64,000 nucleotides of DNA, taken from Abelmoschus esculentus. Its lineage: Eukaryota > Streptophyta > Magnoliopsida > Malvales > Malvaceae. The position numbers and the translations under genes are program-made. The stretch lies in assembly GCA_035048815.1 (NCBI GenBank), contig JAUCBN010000014.1:19575501-19639500 (forward strand). The letters run 5' to 3'. This document shows, in pieces, positions 45,603 through 58,400 of this stretch (within the stretch, counting starts at the first letter, position 1; each line of letters starts with the position of its first letter). The notes under the pieces are model-generated. The model did not search any database. It saw only the letters and a program-made list of their open reading frames with translations, and was not told the DNA's origin.

Positions 45603-48029
45603 ATGAACAACAACATAGCCTTTGAATATCAGGAGGTAAGCTCTAAACGAGGTTTTCATTTCTTGATTTGCCTTGTTGATAAACAGTCCTTCAGTTGTTG
45701 TTGTTTTCAAGAATGTTGAGATTGGGTTAAGAGTTTGATGATGGTGTAGGAGTATACAAGGAATTCAAGAGGAACTCTGCTTTTCACTTGCAGATGGTTG
45801 CCTTTCTCTTCTACAAAGGCCCTTGTTTTCCTTTGCCATGGTACACTTTTTCCAGTAATTTAATCTGTAATTAGTGTACTGTTAATCAGCTTAACACACA
45901 AAAAAAGTTAAAGTAAAAGGTGAGTTGGATCATTAATGGTGTTTGCAGGATATGGCATGGAGTGCAGTGGATTCATGAGAGGTAATAAATACTCTTATTT
46001 AACTTCTTTTCCTTTTACACCTTCTTTTAAGATAACCAAAAGAGAAAAAAAATATTGAAATCTTAACTCTCACATGATCTGTATGATATTATAGGCCATG
46101 CATCAAATTCAAAACATGTAGGTTTTACAGGATCTGCCATGCAAAAGCTTCTGTTTGCTTCTATTTCTGGTTTCTGTGATGCAAACAAAATTGTGGGTCA
46201 TATGGTTTTGGTTAGGTTGCCAACAATCTGTATTTGGTTCATCTCCCCCACCAAGATTTATCTCATAAAGTCTTTTTTCACCAGATTAGAACAGGAAATA
46301 AACAGCTTGTTAGTCTAAATCATTGTGACAGGTCCATTCAACAACATACACCAATATTTCATTTTTTCTTCTGTACATCCCCTACACTATTAGTATAGTT
46401 TTTGTTGGATTTCAAGACTAGCAGCATTAATCTGATACCGTTACTTTTAATAGAATGTGGAACCAGGCTAGCCGCGGCGGGATATGCCGTGTTCGGGATT
46501 GATTACGAAGGTCACGGAAGGTCCAAGGGTGCTCGATGTTATATTAAGAAGTTCGAAAACATTGTTAACGACTGTAGTGACTTTTTCAAATCTATCTGTG
46601 GTATGTATGTGTCAACTTGCCATAATTACTTAGCTAAATCATTTTGTTTTACTCTAAATCATCCACTTATGGTTAAATTTTCCAGCTCGGGAAGAATACA
46701 GGGACAAGAGCAGATTCTTGTATGGAGAGTCAATGGGAGGTGCAGTGGCGTTGTTGCTTCATAAAAAAGACCCTTCCTTTTGGAATGGTGCTGTTCTTGT
46801 TGCTCCCATGTGTAAGGTAATGGACTCTAAATGGAAGATGGTATATATACATATAATTCATATATTATCTGTTTTTCAGCTATTCTTATTGTACAAAATG
46901 TTTGCAGATATCAGAGAAAGTGAAGCCGCACCCGGTGGTGGTGAATATATTGACCAAAATGGAAGAAATTATACCCAAGTGGAAGATAGTACCCACAAAA
47001 GATGTCATTGATTCAGCATTCAAGGACCCTATTAAGAGAGAACTGGTGAGGACATTGACTGTATCTGTCTTCTTTTTCCGACGTTCCCGACATGTATTGT
47101 TCCATATCAGTGTCTCAACATGTTCCCAATGCTTGTACACTGTCTTGTCTCTCGACGAGTGTCCGTGCTTCGTAGATTTTAAATGATTTAATTCCATAAT
47201 TATACCTCAACTACGGTGTGTCTCTTTGATTTCATGATGGTTGCAGATAAGGAACAATAAGTTAATATATCAGGACAAGCCTAGGCTTAAAACAGCACTG
47301 GAAATGCTCCGAACCAGCATCAGCCTTGAAGATGGTTTAAATGAGGTATAAAAACTCATCCCCTCTCATGCTCGAACTCGACCTCTCACCCTCATTCTCA
47401 CCATTGTAAAAATTACTGCATTCTTGGGGGTAAGTGAGAAATAAATGATAGTAGTTGCTGTTAGGCTCTGCATTCTTAGTCCTATGTCGTATATCGGGTT
47501 CCCTGTTACACCCGGATCGATTCTAGAACGAGTTAAATGTTGTGGAGAAAAGTAGGTAGAAAGATTATTGTTGGCAAGGGACCAATCAAGATCCTGTAGT
47601 CTTTTTTTCATTTATTTTGCATTTAAAACTTGTTGGTTGAGGTTGTTCTTTTGGCAGGTGACACTCCCTTTCTTTGTGTTGCATGGGGAAGCTGATATAG
47701 TAACGGACCCTGAAGTAAGCAAGGCATTATACGATCAAGCTAGCAGCAGAGACAAAACGATAAAGCTGTATCCAGGGATGTGGCATGGTTTGACATCAGG
47801 CGAGCCTGATGAAAACATAGAGATCATATTTGCAGACATTACGGCTTGGCTCGACAAGCGGTGCGATGCCATAACTTTCGAGCAGATTCTTCATCCATTG
47901 AACAATGGACTTGAAAAGTTCGATAATACAATGATATCCATGGCTGCGAAAAGTGGTAGAATGCAATCCAATGGGAGTTATTTTTGTGGATTGAAGAGAT
48001 TTCGCCTGCAACATCGATCTGCAATGTAG
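45603..48029 (+). CDS. Monoacylglycerol lipase-like alpha/beta hydrolase
   Basis: Alpha/beta-hydrolase of the plant monoacylglycerol lipase / caffeoylshikimate esterase-like group, 347 residues. Exons: 45603-45635, 45750-45840, 45949-45981, 46454-46600, 46686-46816, 46908-47045, 47247-47345 and 47658-48029, with consistent phases. The oxyanion-side motif FLCHGYGMECSGF is built across exons 2-3. The nucleophile motif GESMGG gives Ser117, HGEADIVTDP gives Asp237 and PGMWHGLTSGEP gives His267: a complete catalytic triad. Substrate may be monoacylglycerol or a related ester; the sequence does not decide. The very short exons 1 and 3 (33 bases each) would be easily missed. No signal peptide, so probably cytosolic. 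Confidence 0.92.
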
Positions 48030-48877
48030 CTTTATAGTAATAATATAAGATTATAGCTACTATCAGTGTATATTTCTCTGCACTAGAACTTTCGTTTCAT
48101 GTTCTAACAATCATAAATCTGTAAAACTTTTCTGGGGTGATGAAATCAGTGGAATAAACTGCAAAACTCACTGTCAATTAAGCTTAAAAGAGGTAGAGAC
48201 ATGGAACATAACTATATTTGTTGCTGCTGCTGTCACCAGCTAACTATATATTGTTAATTAAAATAAATGCCCAAATAAATATCTCAATTAAAATTTTAAA
48301 ACAAACTATTTTTTTTCAAAATTTATTTCCACTAAACTATATTTTAGGCATTTATTATATTTTATAACATAAGTCCATGGTCAAGGCTTTAATAGAAAGG
48401 GTTAGGTTAGCTACCTTCCACGCCGTCTCCTCTGTGATAGTCCATGGTCAAGGTTTCATCAGTACGCTTTCTCTCGTCGTAACAGCTTCGGACATCTGTC
48501 CAATACCAAATTCAAACACATGCTATTTGGCTTTCGAAAGTATACGACTCAGAAGGTGAACACGAATACAAAATACAACCACCGACATCTACACTTTTAC
48601 ATTAACAAATAATTCATCATTTTTTATAAGTATTTCAAATATATATATTTAAATATTATTTTGAAAATATAAATAAGAATAAATTAAAATATTTTTAAAC
48701 AACTAAATTAAATGAACTTTTGAGAAAAAAAATAATTTGTAACTTCTGTATTTAATTTATCCCGAGAATACCTTTAAAAAATAATAGGCCTAAATCTCAC
48801 AGTCAAAATATATTTCCCCCGTAATACATGGACTACCACATCGGTAACAAAAAAGTTAGTTTAAGACGATAACTAGA
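48030..48877. other. Esterase 3' flank
   Basis: A 3' UTR to about 48200, then AT-rich DNA. A short frame at 48377-48559 (about 60 codons, with FHAVSSVIVHGQGFISTLSL) is in a less AT-rich island. I cannot assign it, and it has no supporting context. Confidence 0.4.
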
Positions 48878-49101
48878 AGAAATTATATCATGTGTAAGTC
48901 TTACCACGTCATTCATGAGACCAACCACTAAAAATTATTCATCTCATCATTCGTATTTACTGTTAATTTATTTTAAAAACAATTTTTTAAAGTAAAGATT
49001 TACTTGGAAAAAAAAATGACATAGAAAAATTGATGAGATAGATGATATTTAGTGGTTGGTCCCATGAACGCGTGGTAAGACTTACCCATAATATAATTTC
49101 T
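48878..49101. mobile_element. MITE with long terminal inverted repeats
   Basis: A 224-bp element made mostly of two inverted arms of about 75 bases, 48878-48952 and 49028-49101. The left arm has AGAAATTATATCATGTGTAA, GTCTTACCACG, GAGACCAACCACTAAA and CATCTCATC; the right arm, reverse-complemented, has AGAAATTATATTATGGGTAA and the same later words with a few changes. The centre is AT-rich. No coding capacity; superfamily and target duplication undetermined. Confidence 0.75.
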
Positions 49102-50860
49102 CCGATAACTAAGGTATATTTCTCATTTTGGTCCACCTTTCATCTTTAAATTTTGAAATCAATACTTATATATTAATTTAATTTATTTTGATATTCTTCT
49201 TTTATAGATATTACAACTTACGCTATTAATTGTTTTGCTTAAAGTACTAAATAACAAATACATGCTTCAACAGGCATAAAAAGAAGAAAAAAATCAAATT
49301 CAAAATAATAGATTGGATGAAGTGTTTTTAAGAGGAAAAAATCCAAAATAATATATGATTAATTATTAGATTATATCGCACTCACTACATGAATGAAGAT
49401 ATCTTATTTACATTTTAATCCATCCAAGCAAATGTCTTGATCAGTTAATCACAAACAGTGGTCCACAGTTCAAATCAGCTACATGAAATCAAATGCATGG
49501 GTTCAGAAACTACTTGTCATCGAGTTCTATGATGATAAAAACATCCTTTAGGCAAGCAATAGCCCAGATCTCTGTTATCAGGCATCACTCTCTCCTACAA
49601 TTTTCGAACACGTTTCGAATTTGTGAACACTAACAAACTTTAGAATTTATATAAATAGTAAATGAACCGGAGAAAACTACCTCTACTGAATTATGTTCTT
49701 TAAAAGTAGCAAATTATGTTCCAGTTTACGTTCCTAGTACCGGACGATCTACATTCCAGATAACATAATTCAAGATATATGAAGCAACCTTGGTTTGAGG
49801 TTTCAACAGGAAACTGTCTTTACCTAAATTGGGGGTAGGAAATCATCATCAAATCCTATTTACTTCAACTCATGTGATTCTATCAAATCAATGGTGCAAT
49901 TCAGATGGATGTAGTGATTAGGACTACTAAGAGACATCAACTCCATTGCTTAATCCCTCTAGTTTTGACATTTTGAGGGCAAATTCCAGGTGCAATACAG
50001 CATTAGAGCAAAGGCTTTTCCTAAAATTTTGATGTAGGTAGTTAGGCCAAGGCCTTCAATTTCATACAGTGAAAGACATTGCAACGTTGAGATGTTGCAG
50101 AAATAATCTGAACATAATCAAGTAACTGGTTATTGCTAAAATTCAAGGAAAAATATTGTCAATGAAATGCCATGCAAACTGCATTTTATATTGTTCTGAA
50201 AATGTGCTATGCATGAACAGCTCTAAAATGTCTTAAGAGTAAAGAAAAACCATATTACATCCCATCCCATGTATGATCATCATACAGAAATGAACTCCCC
50301 ATAGGTCAGAGGGTTGTGTTAACTAATTACAATAAAAACACAAAGCCTACTGATTTTCTACATTAATCGATCATACTACAGTCTATTGGTGTCTCCTGCA
50401 GAATAAGAAAATTTGTGCAGAACTATCAAGTACCTACTGTTGATAATCGTCAAGAAGTCAGCGACTCTGTAACCGAGTGAGAATCCATATGGTTAAATAT
50501 CTATTCTTTAGTGTATCTTGAACTCCAAGTTTTGATACATTGTAAAATGCACAATGCTAGAAGGCCTATCTTACCTAACAAGAATTTCATAATGTATAAA
50601 GGGAGTAGAGGAGAGCCTGTTCTTCTTTCTCACAATCATTTAGTCAATGCTTTGTCAGAAGTATCATAGTACAATACTGAAACTTATTAATGGCACAAAT
50701 CCTCATAAACCAAGTCAAAATTTTGCAGCATAATTGTTTCACTTTGAATAAAATTTAGAACAAGCAATTGAAATTGTGTTTAAAAACAGAAGAGCGAGTC
50801 ATTAGAAGGCAGAAATAAGCAAATAAATAGAGTAGTGATGTATCTTATGAAAGCCCCTGT
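49102..50860. other. Intergenic DNA before the MZM1 3' end
   Basis: No coding region is supported. The sequence from about 49400 to 50860 has normal plant composition and no long frame, so it could include an extended or spliced 3' UTR of the minus-strand MZM1 gene or an unannotated non-coding RNA. Confidence 0.4.
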
Positions 50861-51400
50861 TTATTGTTTTGACTGTGATGCAGATTTTCTGATGAACTCT
50901 TCGGAGGGGATCTCCAGCGTAGCTCCCGCATGTTCCTTACTCGGCTTAACCTCTGCAGCAATCAGAAATCAGCCTTAACATTACGAACCTCAACTAAGCA
51001 GTAATATTCTAAGAAGTGAAAGAGGGAATCAAACAGACAATTCATCGAACATGTGGTGATCATTGAAAGTGAAGGATTCAAGTGTAAAAAATCAAATGAG
51101 CTACGGATGTAAAATTGAGGTGCAAGATGCGATGCAATGGAGAAGATGGTAAAAAGTACCGTATCCGCCGCGTTCGTTGAGCTTGGCTTGAACGATCATG
51201 GTGGAAATGAAATGGGAAGCCTCACGTGCTTCCTCGAGGAGTCTCTGGATCTCAGGCTCCGAAGTCACGTGACGATTGGAGTTGAATTTCTGACGAACCT
51301 CAAGGGCGGAGGCGTTCAGCATCATGGTGTCGCCGGCAAAAGCTTTCCGGGTAGCTTTTAGAATGGCCCTGTACGCGCTTAGTACTTCTCCTCTTACCAT
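50861..51400 (-). CDS. MZM1: LYR-motif protein, mitochondrial zinc maintenance protein 1
   Basis: Small LYR-family protein (110 residues) related to MZM1/LYRM7, which in yeast and animals guards the Rieske iron-sulfur protein during complex III assembly in the mitochondrial matrix. Exons on the minus strand are 51400-51160 and 50952-50861. The N-terminus MVRGEVLSAYRAILKATRKA carries the LYR-type motif (here AYR), followed by a conserved Phe. The central helix has LLEEAREASHFISTMIVQAK and the tail LNERGGYEVKPSKEHAGATL. The intron is 207 bases, phase 1. The gene is divergent to NDUFS5 with about 700 bases between start codons. Confidence 0.93.
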
Positions 51401-52106
51401 CTTTCAGGCTTTCAGCTCTGTCTCTCTCTCGCACGGAGTCTCCCCCTCTCTCTTGCGTTAATCACTTGCTTGCACTTTGACACGCTGTCGTTTCTTAGCA
51501 GTCAAATTCTTTTCAGGGTAAATTGCAAATTGTATCCTTTTAACTTTAACCTTTTTCCTGTTTGATCACTATTTTTTTTAATTTAACTATTAACCTTTCG
51601 ATTTACACACCCATTCGATCATTTCTGACATTAAATTAGAAATGAAAGTGTGACGTAATAAATATATATGTTGATATAAATGAATTTTTACTGATATGAC
51701 AGTTATATGTAATTCATATTATTTTTTTTATAATTTTTTTTTATAATTTTATACTTGTATCACACTAGTGTTGAAATCATTATTTTTAATATCAATTAAT
51801 ATTTTTTTAAAATTATTTTTAGAATTATTCACCATATAAAATTTTCAATATCAATAAAATTAAAATTAAATTTGATTGTCATGTCATGTAATTGGTATTT
51901 AGGCAATCGCGTGAGGAACCGCACGCAACCCATGGGTGGCCCTGTAAACCCGTTTGTTTGGTATTTTGGTAATTTTGCATCTACCCTAAATGTGAAGAAG
52001 CTGTAACTAAAGCAGATCACTTTCTCCACCCTTTCAAATTAAACATTTTACTCGACCATACAAATCCATCCATTCGATCAATCCAGAAAAGTAGAGGAAG
52101 AGGGAG
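51401..52106. promoter_or_regulatory. Shared divergent promoter region of MZM1 and NDUFS5
   Basis: The stretch of 706 bases lies between two divergent start codons. MZM1-proximal DNA (51401-51520) is CT/GA-rich with TCTCTC runs. The centre (51640-51880) is AT-rich. The NDUFS5-proximal 150 bases are its likely leader. No TATA box is evident on either side. The frame at 51829-52029 is not supported. Confidence 0.5.
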
Positions 52107-53802
52107 ATGGCATCTGGTTGGGGAATCAATGGCACCAAAGGCAGGTGCTACGATTTCTGGGTCGACTTCAGCGAGTGCATGTCCCGTTGTAGAGAGCCAA
52201 AGGACTGCGCTCTCCTCCGTGAAGACTATCTTGAATGCCTCCACCATTCCAAAGAGGTATTTCTATCCTCCCCTTTTCGTTTGATTTCAATATTTCAACT
52301 GATTTCCTCTCTGTTTGATTCGATCCCATGATTTAATCATTTAATTGTCGCCGTTGAAATTTCCGAAAACCCCAATTCCCAATCTTATTTTACATGGAGT
52401 GTCTAATTATTATTCATAGATCATTTTCACGATATTTTACATTTTAATTTAGCTATGATTGAGATAGGTTAGAGTTTAGACGTAGTTCATGAGATAAATT
52501 AGTTTTTTCCTGTCCATTGAATTTCATGGTTTGTTAAATATTGATCTTTTAGTCTTGAACGAACTGAATTTCACGCCCTGCGGGTCAACAAGACTCTAAA
52601 TGGGCTGGGGTTGAATCAATTAGTTTCTCTCGGCAAACATTTGCATATGTGCAGAGTTGTGTTGTTTGGTTTAAAAGTAATTCTAGATCATGTTTTAGAT
52701 TCTGATTTTCCTTTATTTGATAAAAAGGGATAGTTGGATCCATATTGACAAGTATATTGCTGCTTATGAATTATAACTGGATTATAATTAGGTTTTAGAT
52801 AGCTTCTTTTGAGATTTCATTTACCTTGAGTTTTTTATTTTTAAAAAAAACTTTTCATGGCAATAGGTAATCTGACTTCCAAGTACATGAAGCTCCTGTC
52901 GGTAGAATTGTTCTTTTCATTTCTGATTTCATTCCTCGTAGTTATCAATTACCTTCTGGAACCAGAATGACATAACAGCATAAAGTTGGTGGGTGGGTGG
53001 GGGGTGGGGTGGGGGGAGGAAGATATGAAGTAATATATAGGGTCTTGAGCTTTATCTGTGATATGATTTACTTGTAATATAACTCATATAAACTCCAGCA
53101 ACGTAGGTGTTCGAAGTCAATTTCCTTAGGTACATAATGAATTCTATCGGTATTAGTCTGACAAATTAAACATATATATGCAGCAATATCATATTATGTT
53201 GTTGCAAATTGATTAATATATGCTTTTCCCCCCACATTGCTATTAGTATCCTGCTAACCAGAATTATTATTGCAAAGGGTATTAGGGCTACCTGATATAT
53301 GGATCAATATGACAGACTTTGTGGCAGTTTTCTTCGTACAGTTTCATGAGTATATTGGAACTATGCCATATACGTTTGCATTTTTGCTTAGAAAATGCCA
53401 ATTTTCTGCAATTTATGAAATAGTATCACGAGATGAAATGATGTCTAGTGTTGACAAGTGTGATTTATGCAACAACAAAAAATCCCATTTTAAGTTTGTT
53501 ATTGTTTAATGGCTTTACTGAGACAATTTATCAGACATTACATTTTTCCTACATGGCCTCGTAAATTTGGTTTAGATCTCTTGGGTCCATGTCCATCCCA
53601 TGATCCTTGGTGATGTTACCAATGTGTCTGTTTTTGTTAAATTGTGCTATGATCCATGTGTATTGACATCCATCCTGTTTGATCTTGTTAATTATTGCAG
53701 TTTCAGCGAAGGAATCGAATTTATAAGGAAGAGCAACGTAAATTGAGATCTGCTGCTCGAAAAGATAAAGATGGTGCAGATGGTGTTCACCATCATGCAT
53801 AG
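52107..53802 (+). CDS. NADH dehydrogenase iron-sulfur protein 5 (complex I, NDUFS5)
   Basis: Accessory subunit of mitochondrial complex I, 83 residues, in two exons (52107-52256 and 53701-53802) with a 1.44-kb phase-0 intron. MASGWGINGTKGRCYDFWVD is followed by the twin CX9C cysteine pattern (CYDFWVDFSEC; CREPKDCALLREDYLEC). A basic tail (RRNRIYKEEQRKLRSAARKD) ends in HHHA. The cysteine pattern indicates import and folding in the intermembrane space. The long intron has a GGTG/GGGT-rich low-complexity patch at 52988-53020 and no other gene. A frame at 53270-53509 within it has no recognisable domain. Confidence 0.92.
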
Positions 53803-55485
53803 TGATGGTTTGAGTTCCTTTAAGTTTCCAAGAATAATAATGCACGATGATTGTTGTACTTTTGTTGGGATCTTTTCTGAATGGCCTTGGTTTCCCCTTT
53901 CCTTACATTTCATCACAGCCCTCTGGGTGCGGTAGCAGCATTGATTTGAGAATATACTGCGTCTTTGATGTTGAAATTCTAATAATCTTATGATAGTTGC
54001 CTTGGCCTCGGGGAATGAATCATTGAATTGTTTTAACCGTATCTTTATCTATTATAATACACATCACTTTAACATGACATCAACGAGAAGGTAATGAATG
54101 AAATATTAATATAATGATACATTTACCGACAACCGATTAATTTGGTGAGTTGAGATATTAGATCTATTAGGTTAAAGTAATGAGAAATTTTAGATTGAGA
54201 GAGTTTCTATAATAAGTATTAATTGGTTAACAGGTAAGAAATCATGATAATTTTCACCTATGTATTGCCTATCTATATTTAACAGGGCTATAAACTTATA
54301 TGATTATATATATTATGAGAGATTATATTACGGGTCTGATTTGTTACGTTTTTTTTAGTAGTTCATAATTAATGAAAATCACTCATTTCCCTATTAATTT
54401 TTAGAAAATATATCTTTAAAAGACAAAAAATATTAAAGATTCATTGGTTAAAAAAATAATTTGAAAGATAACAATGAAGTGAGTGGTTATGATTGGATGT
54501 GACTATGACTGATGTGGTAAGTCAAACTTATGATATAATTTCTTATATATTAACATAACAATTTCATATAAATAAAATTATTGATTTGATAAAATGTTAT
54601 ATCCTACAAAAATAAATTTATAAAGTTATATAAAACACAAAATTATTTTTTTTTGTTAACGTATTATTTTACAAAATCATTTTAAATTATTTATTATTAA
54701 CTAATATTTTTTATTTTAAAAATAATAATCAAAATGACCATTTAATTAAATATTAAAATTATTTTTGACATTATTCTAAAAAATCATTAATAGAACGATA
54801 CAAAATTTCAGTCATCAATAATTTGACAATTTTTAAGTCATATTGATAAGAGAACGTAAATGTAGAAGACTCAAAAGATAATTATATTATATTATAATTA
54901 ATACATTTTTATTTTTTTTCTGAATAAAATTAAAATCAAAATCTATAAAAAAAATTAAAGTGTAAAATTATATTTTTAAATAACACAAAAACTTTGATAT
55001 ATTTAAATCTTCAAAAAAATCATAGAACTAAAGTTACAATAAAAAAAGAATTAAAATTTAACCAGCTGGCAACAATATAACCCGACAAAATCAGTTTGGA
55101 AAACTCAATGAGTGTACGTCAGCATTTTTCCCTAACAGTTACAGCTGGACAGATCAACTAAAAAGAGTAGAAGAATTCCATCTTTCTTGATCTTACGCCC
55201 CTTGATTGCAAGCTCACAATAACTTCTGTATACGCACAACACCCTAAACTTACCTCACCCAAATATTTTTCTTATTTTCTCGCCTAACCTATATCTACCT
55301 CAAAAGTTCAAAACCCTAAACAATCTCGTTTCCGAAGGTCTACATCTCGAGAAAAAAAATCTCGCAGGTAATTCAAACCCTAAATCAATGCACCTTTCCT
55401 TTTATTATTTAAACTCTAAAGGACCTTCTCTAGAAATTTCCTTGTGTTTGTATTTATTCCTTTTCAGGGAAGAGAAAGAAAAAAA
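53803..55485. other. NDUFS5 3' flank, AT-rich spacer and SR34 leader
   Basis: The NDUFS5 3' UTR runs to about 54050, then AT-rich DNA without a gene to about 55050. The stretch 55060-55485 is the promoter and 5' UTR of the SR gene, with a likely 5' UTR intron at 55368-55467 (CAG|GTAATT ... TTTTCAG|GG). AAACCCTAAA telo-box-like motifs occur at about 55313 and 55375. Confidence 0.5.
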
Positions 55486-58400
55486 ATGAGTAGCCGTTCG
55501 AGCAGGACTCTTTATGTTGGGAATCTTCCTGGTGATGTTCGCGAGAGGGAAGTTGAAGATTTATTTTACAAGGTTATTCTTGGGTCTTTATAGCATTAGG
55601 TCTTCGTTATTTTAGGTTAAATGTAACTTTTTCTTCTGAGAAAACACGTTGATTTTTATGTTTAATTGTGAAATACTTGTTTAGGTGTGGATTAGGAGGA
55701 TGCAAGTTGTTTTATGTGGAACTTTGAAGTTAATGATGCAGAATTTGAGGATTTATGGTTTGGATTCTCTTCTTGGGGTTAGATATTTAGGGAATTTTGA
55801 AAATTGAAATGTTAAGAAATTAAATTGTGAATACTACCAAATCTGGTCTACTAACACCAGTGAGGTTACAATGCTGCAATTAATGACAACTAATCAACAG
55901 ATTTCATTTTTGGTCCTCGCTAGCAACATATCAGGAAAACCCAGATATAGTTGAACTTGTACAATACTTCTGGTCGTGTTTTACTTACACGTTTATTCTA
56001 GTATGAAACAAAAGTCGGCTCTTTTAAATTTATGTAGTGGAACCAGAGTTTGGCATTCTTGATATGGGTTTCGATGAATCTCGTGATATCCCTTTCTTAG
56101 ATTAGTAAGTTTACTGTAAGTTTGAAATTTTATATTGTGCTTTTGTTGCAGTATGGTCCCATAGCCCATATTGACCTGAAGATTCCACCAAGACCTCCAG
56201 GTTATGCTTTTGTTGAGGTGAGCTAAGGTGCTGATGTTTTGCTGCTGGTGGTGGTTGTTTATGGGTTTTTGCTTCTAGTAACGAAGGTACATTTTCCCCT
56301 AGTTTGAAGAGGCTCGAGATGCTGAAGATGCTATTCGTGGTCGTGATGGCTATGATTTTGGAGGACAGCGATTGCGGGTTATTTCCTTGTCTTTGTTGTT
56401 TAGGTTTCATTTTGCATCTAGTCACTGTGTCATGGACTTGGCTTTGTGAGCTTTCATCTCATCTTATTAATTAATTGCAGGTTGAACTAGCCCATGGTGG
56501 TCGTGGGCGTTCGTCCTCAGATCGTCACATCAGTCATGGTGGTGGGCGTGGGCGTGGACCATCCAAACGTTCTGAATATCGCGGTTTGTTATCTTTTTAT
56601 GTCCCCTTTCCTTGTGCTATGTATTTTAGGCCACTTAAGAATTTTCTTCAATGGATTGCTTTTTGGTGTGCAGTGTTAGTCACTGGATTGCCATCTTCTG
56701 CTTCATGGCAGGATCTTAAGGTAAAAACTGATTTTACTAAATTTCTCAGCCATCAAATCCGAAAAAAGGGGTACCCCATAATAGAGGACATTGAAACAAG
56801 TATTTTTTTGCGGTCTATTTAACTCAGGATCACATGCGTCGAGCCGGGGATGTTTGTTTTTCCCAAGTTTTCCGTGATGGTGGTGGTAAGACACTATTTT
56901 TGATGTTCATAGTTGTAGTATGATCCTTTTGCTTTTATATGTAATCTTATATAAAATTAGTCTTTTCTGTTTCCTTAAATGAAAGCTGAGCCACTTTATA
57001 AAGGGCTCTTACTGATACAATTGTTTTTTGGTTCATCAGGGACAACAGGAATTGTGGATTACACCAACTATGATGACATGAAGTATGCTGTAAGTAACCT
57101 TTCTTTCTTCAACCCTTTTTATAACTTAGTTAACGTCATTGAGTTAACATCTGAGTAATTATTGCCATGTAAAAAATTTTATGGTCTCCCTTTGCAGATC
57201 AAGAAACTTGATGACTCTGAATTTCGGAATGCCTTTTCTCGGGCTTATGTTCGGGTATGCAATCTCAACTTAGTCTTTGAGAAACTGAAGGAATCTTGTT
57301 CAATTTTCCAACTAACATATAGAATTCTAAAGCTTAGATTACTTGTTTACTTTTTTTTTTTAATGCAATTTCCCCTTATTACTGTTATTATTTTCCATTT
57401 TTATTACTAAAGCTTTTTACCTTTAGGTTAAGGAATATGATTCGAAGCGAGATTCCTCTAGAAGCCCTAGTCGTGGCCGTTCGCTTTCAAAAAGCCGCAG
57501 CCGCAGCCGTTCTCGTGGTCGGAGCAAGAGCCACAGGTTTTTCTTATTCTGTTGGATGTGAACTTCTATTTGTAACTAAAAAGTTGCTTTCTAACCTTGC
57601 AATTGTTATGCAGCAAATCTCCAAGAACAAAACCTTCGCGCAAGTCACCTGCAAAGTCGAGATCAAGGTCTCGTTCTCCCTCTGCGTCAAGGTCTCGCTC
57701 TTTGTCAGGGTACACTTGCTTTCCTCTCATCGAATGTGTATTTTTTTGATGTATCGAGGATAATTGTATATGGCATTATTCCTGGTTGTTGTTGGTTATA
57801 CTGATAATAATTTACTTGACTAGCTTTTTGGGTCATGGGCTCATTGATGATGTTTCAGATTTGCTGATCTTGCAGTTCACTTTTTATCTGCGTTTGAAGA
57901 TTTTCTTTTAAATGAATTCTTAGAGAAGTATAGTGTCTGAGCCTCAAGGTTACACTTTGCTTTTGGATTTTGAAATGAAATTGGAAGTTGCACTGCTATA
58001 ATGGCAGCTTCTATGGGAAGCTGAAGTGCTGAACTAGCTCATTTTGAAGAATGAATATTTAGTTTGCTTACCTGATGGAATTTTTTGATTGCTATACCTT
58101 ATTGTATCCCAGTGCATTTACTTCACTGAAATCCAGCTCTACTATTGCAATTCCATGAAAGGGAATCCAGCTCTATTATGCAGTCCATTGACTAGTTGGT
58201 TACTAATTACTTCTTACACTTAGTTTCTTGTACAAGGTAAAAGAATGTGTTTGTATGCTCCTTCATTCGTGGGGTCTGCATGAGTTGTCAATGAGTTGAT
58301 ATCTTTAATGCATTTTGAATCACCTTCTGTCACATGGTGGTCAACATGAATTTATGCTTTTGACTTGCATGCTTTCCTTGTCAGGAAAGATGGTTTGTCT

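Noticed and set aside
48377..48559. Small frame with FHAVSSVIVHGQGFISTLSL
   Set aside because: About 60 codons, no family recognised, and no neighbouring exons or promoter evidence.
52988..53020. G-rich GGTG/GGGT patch in the NDUFS5 intron as a G-quadruplex element
   Set aside because: A simple low-complexity run; no conserved or functional context visible.
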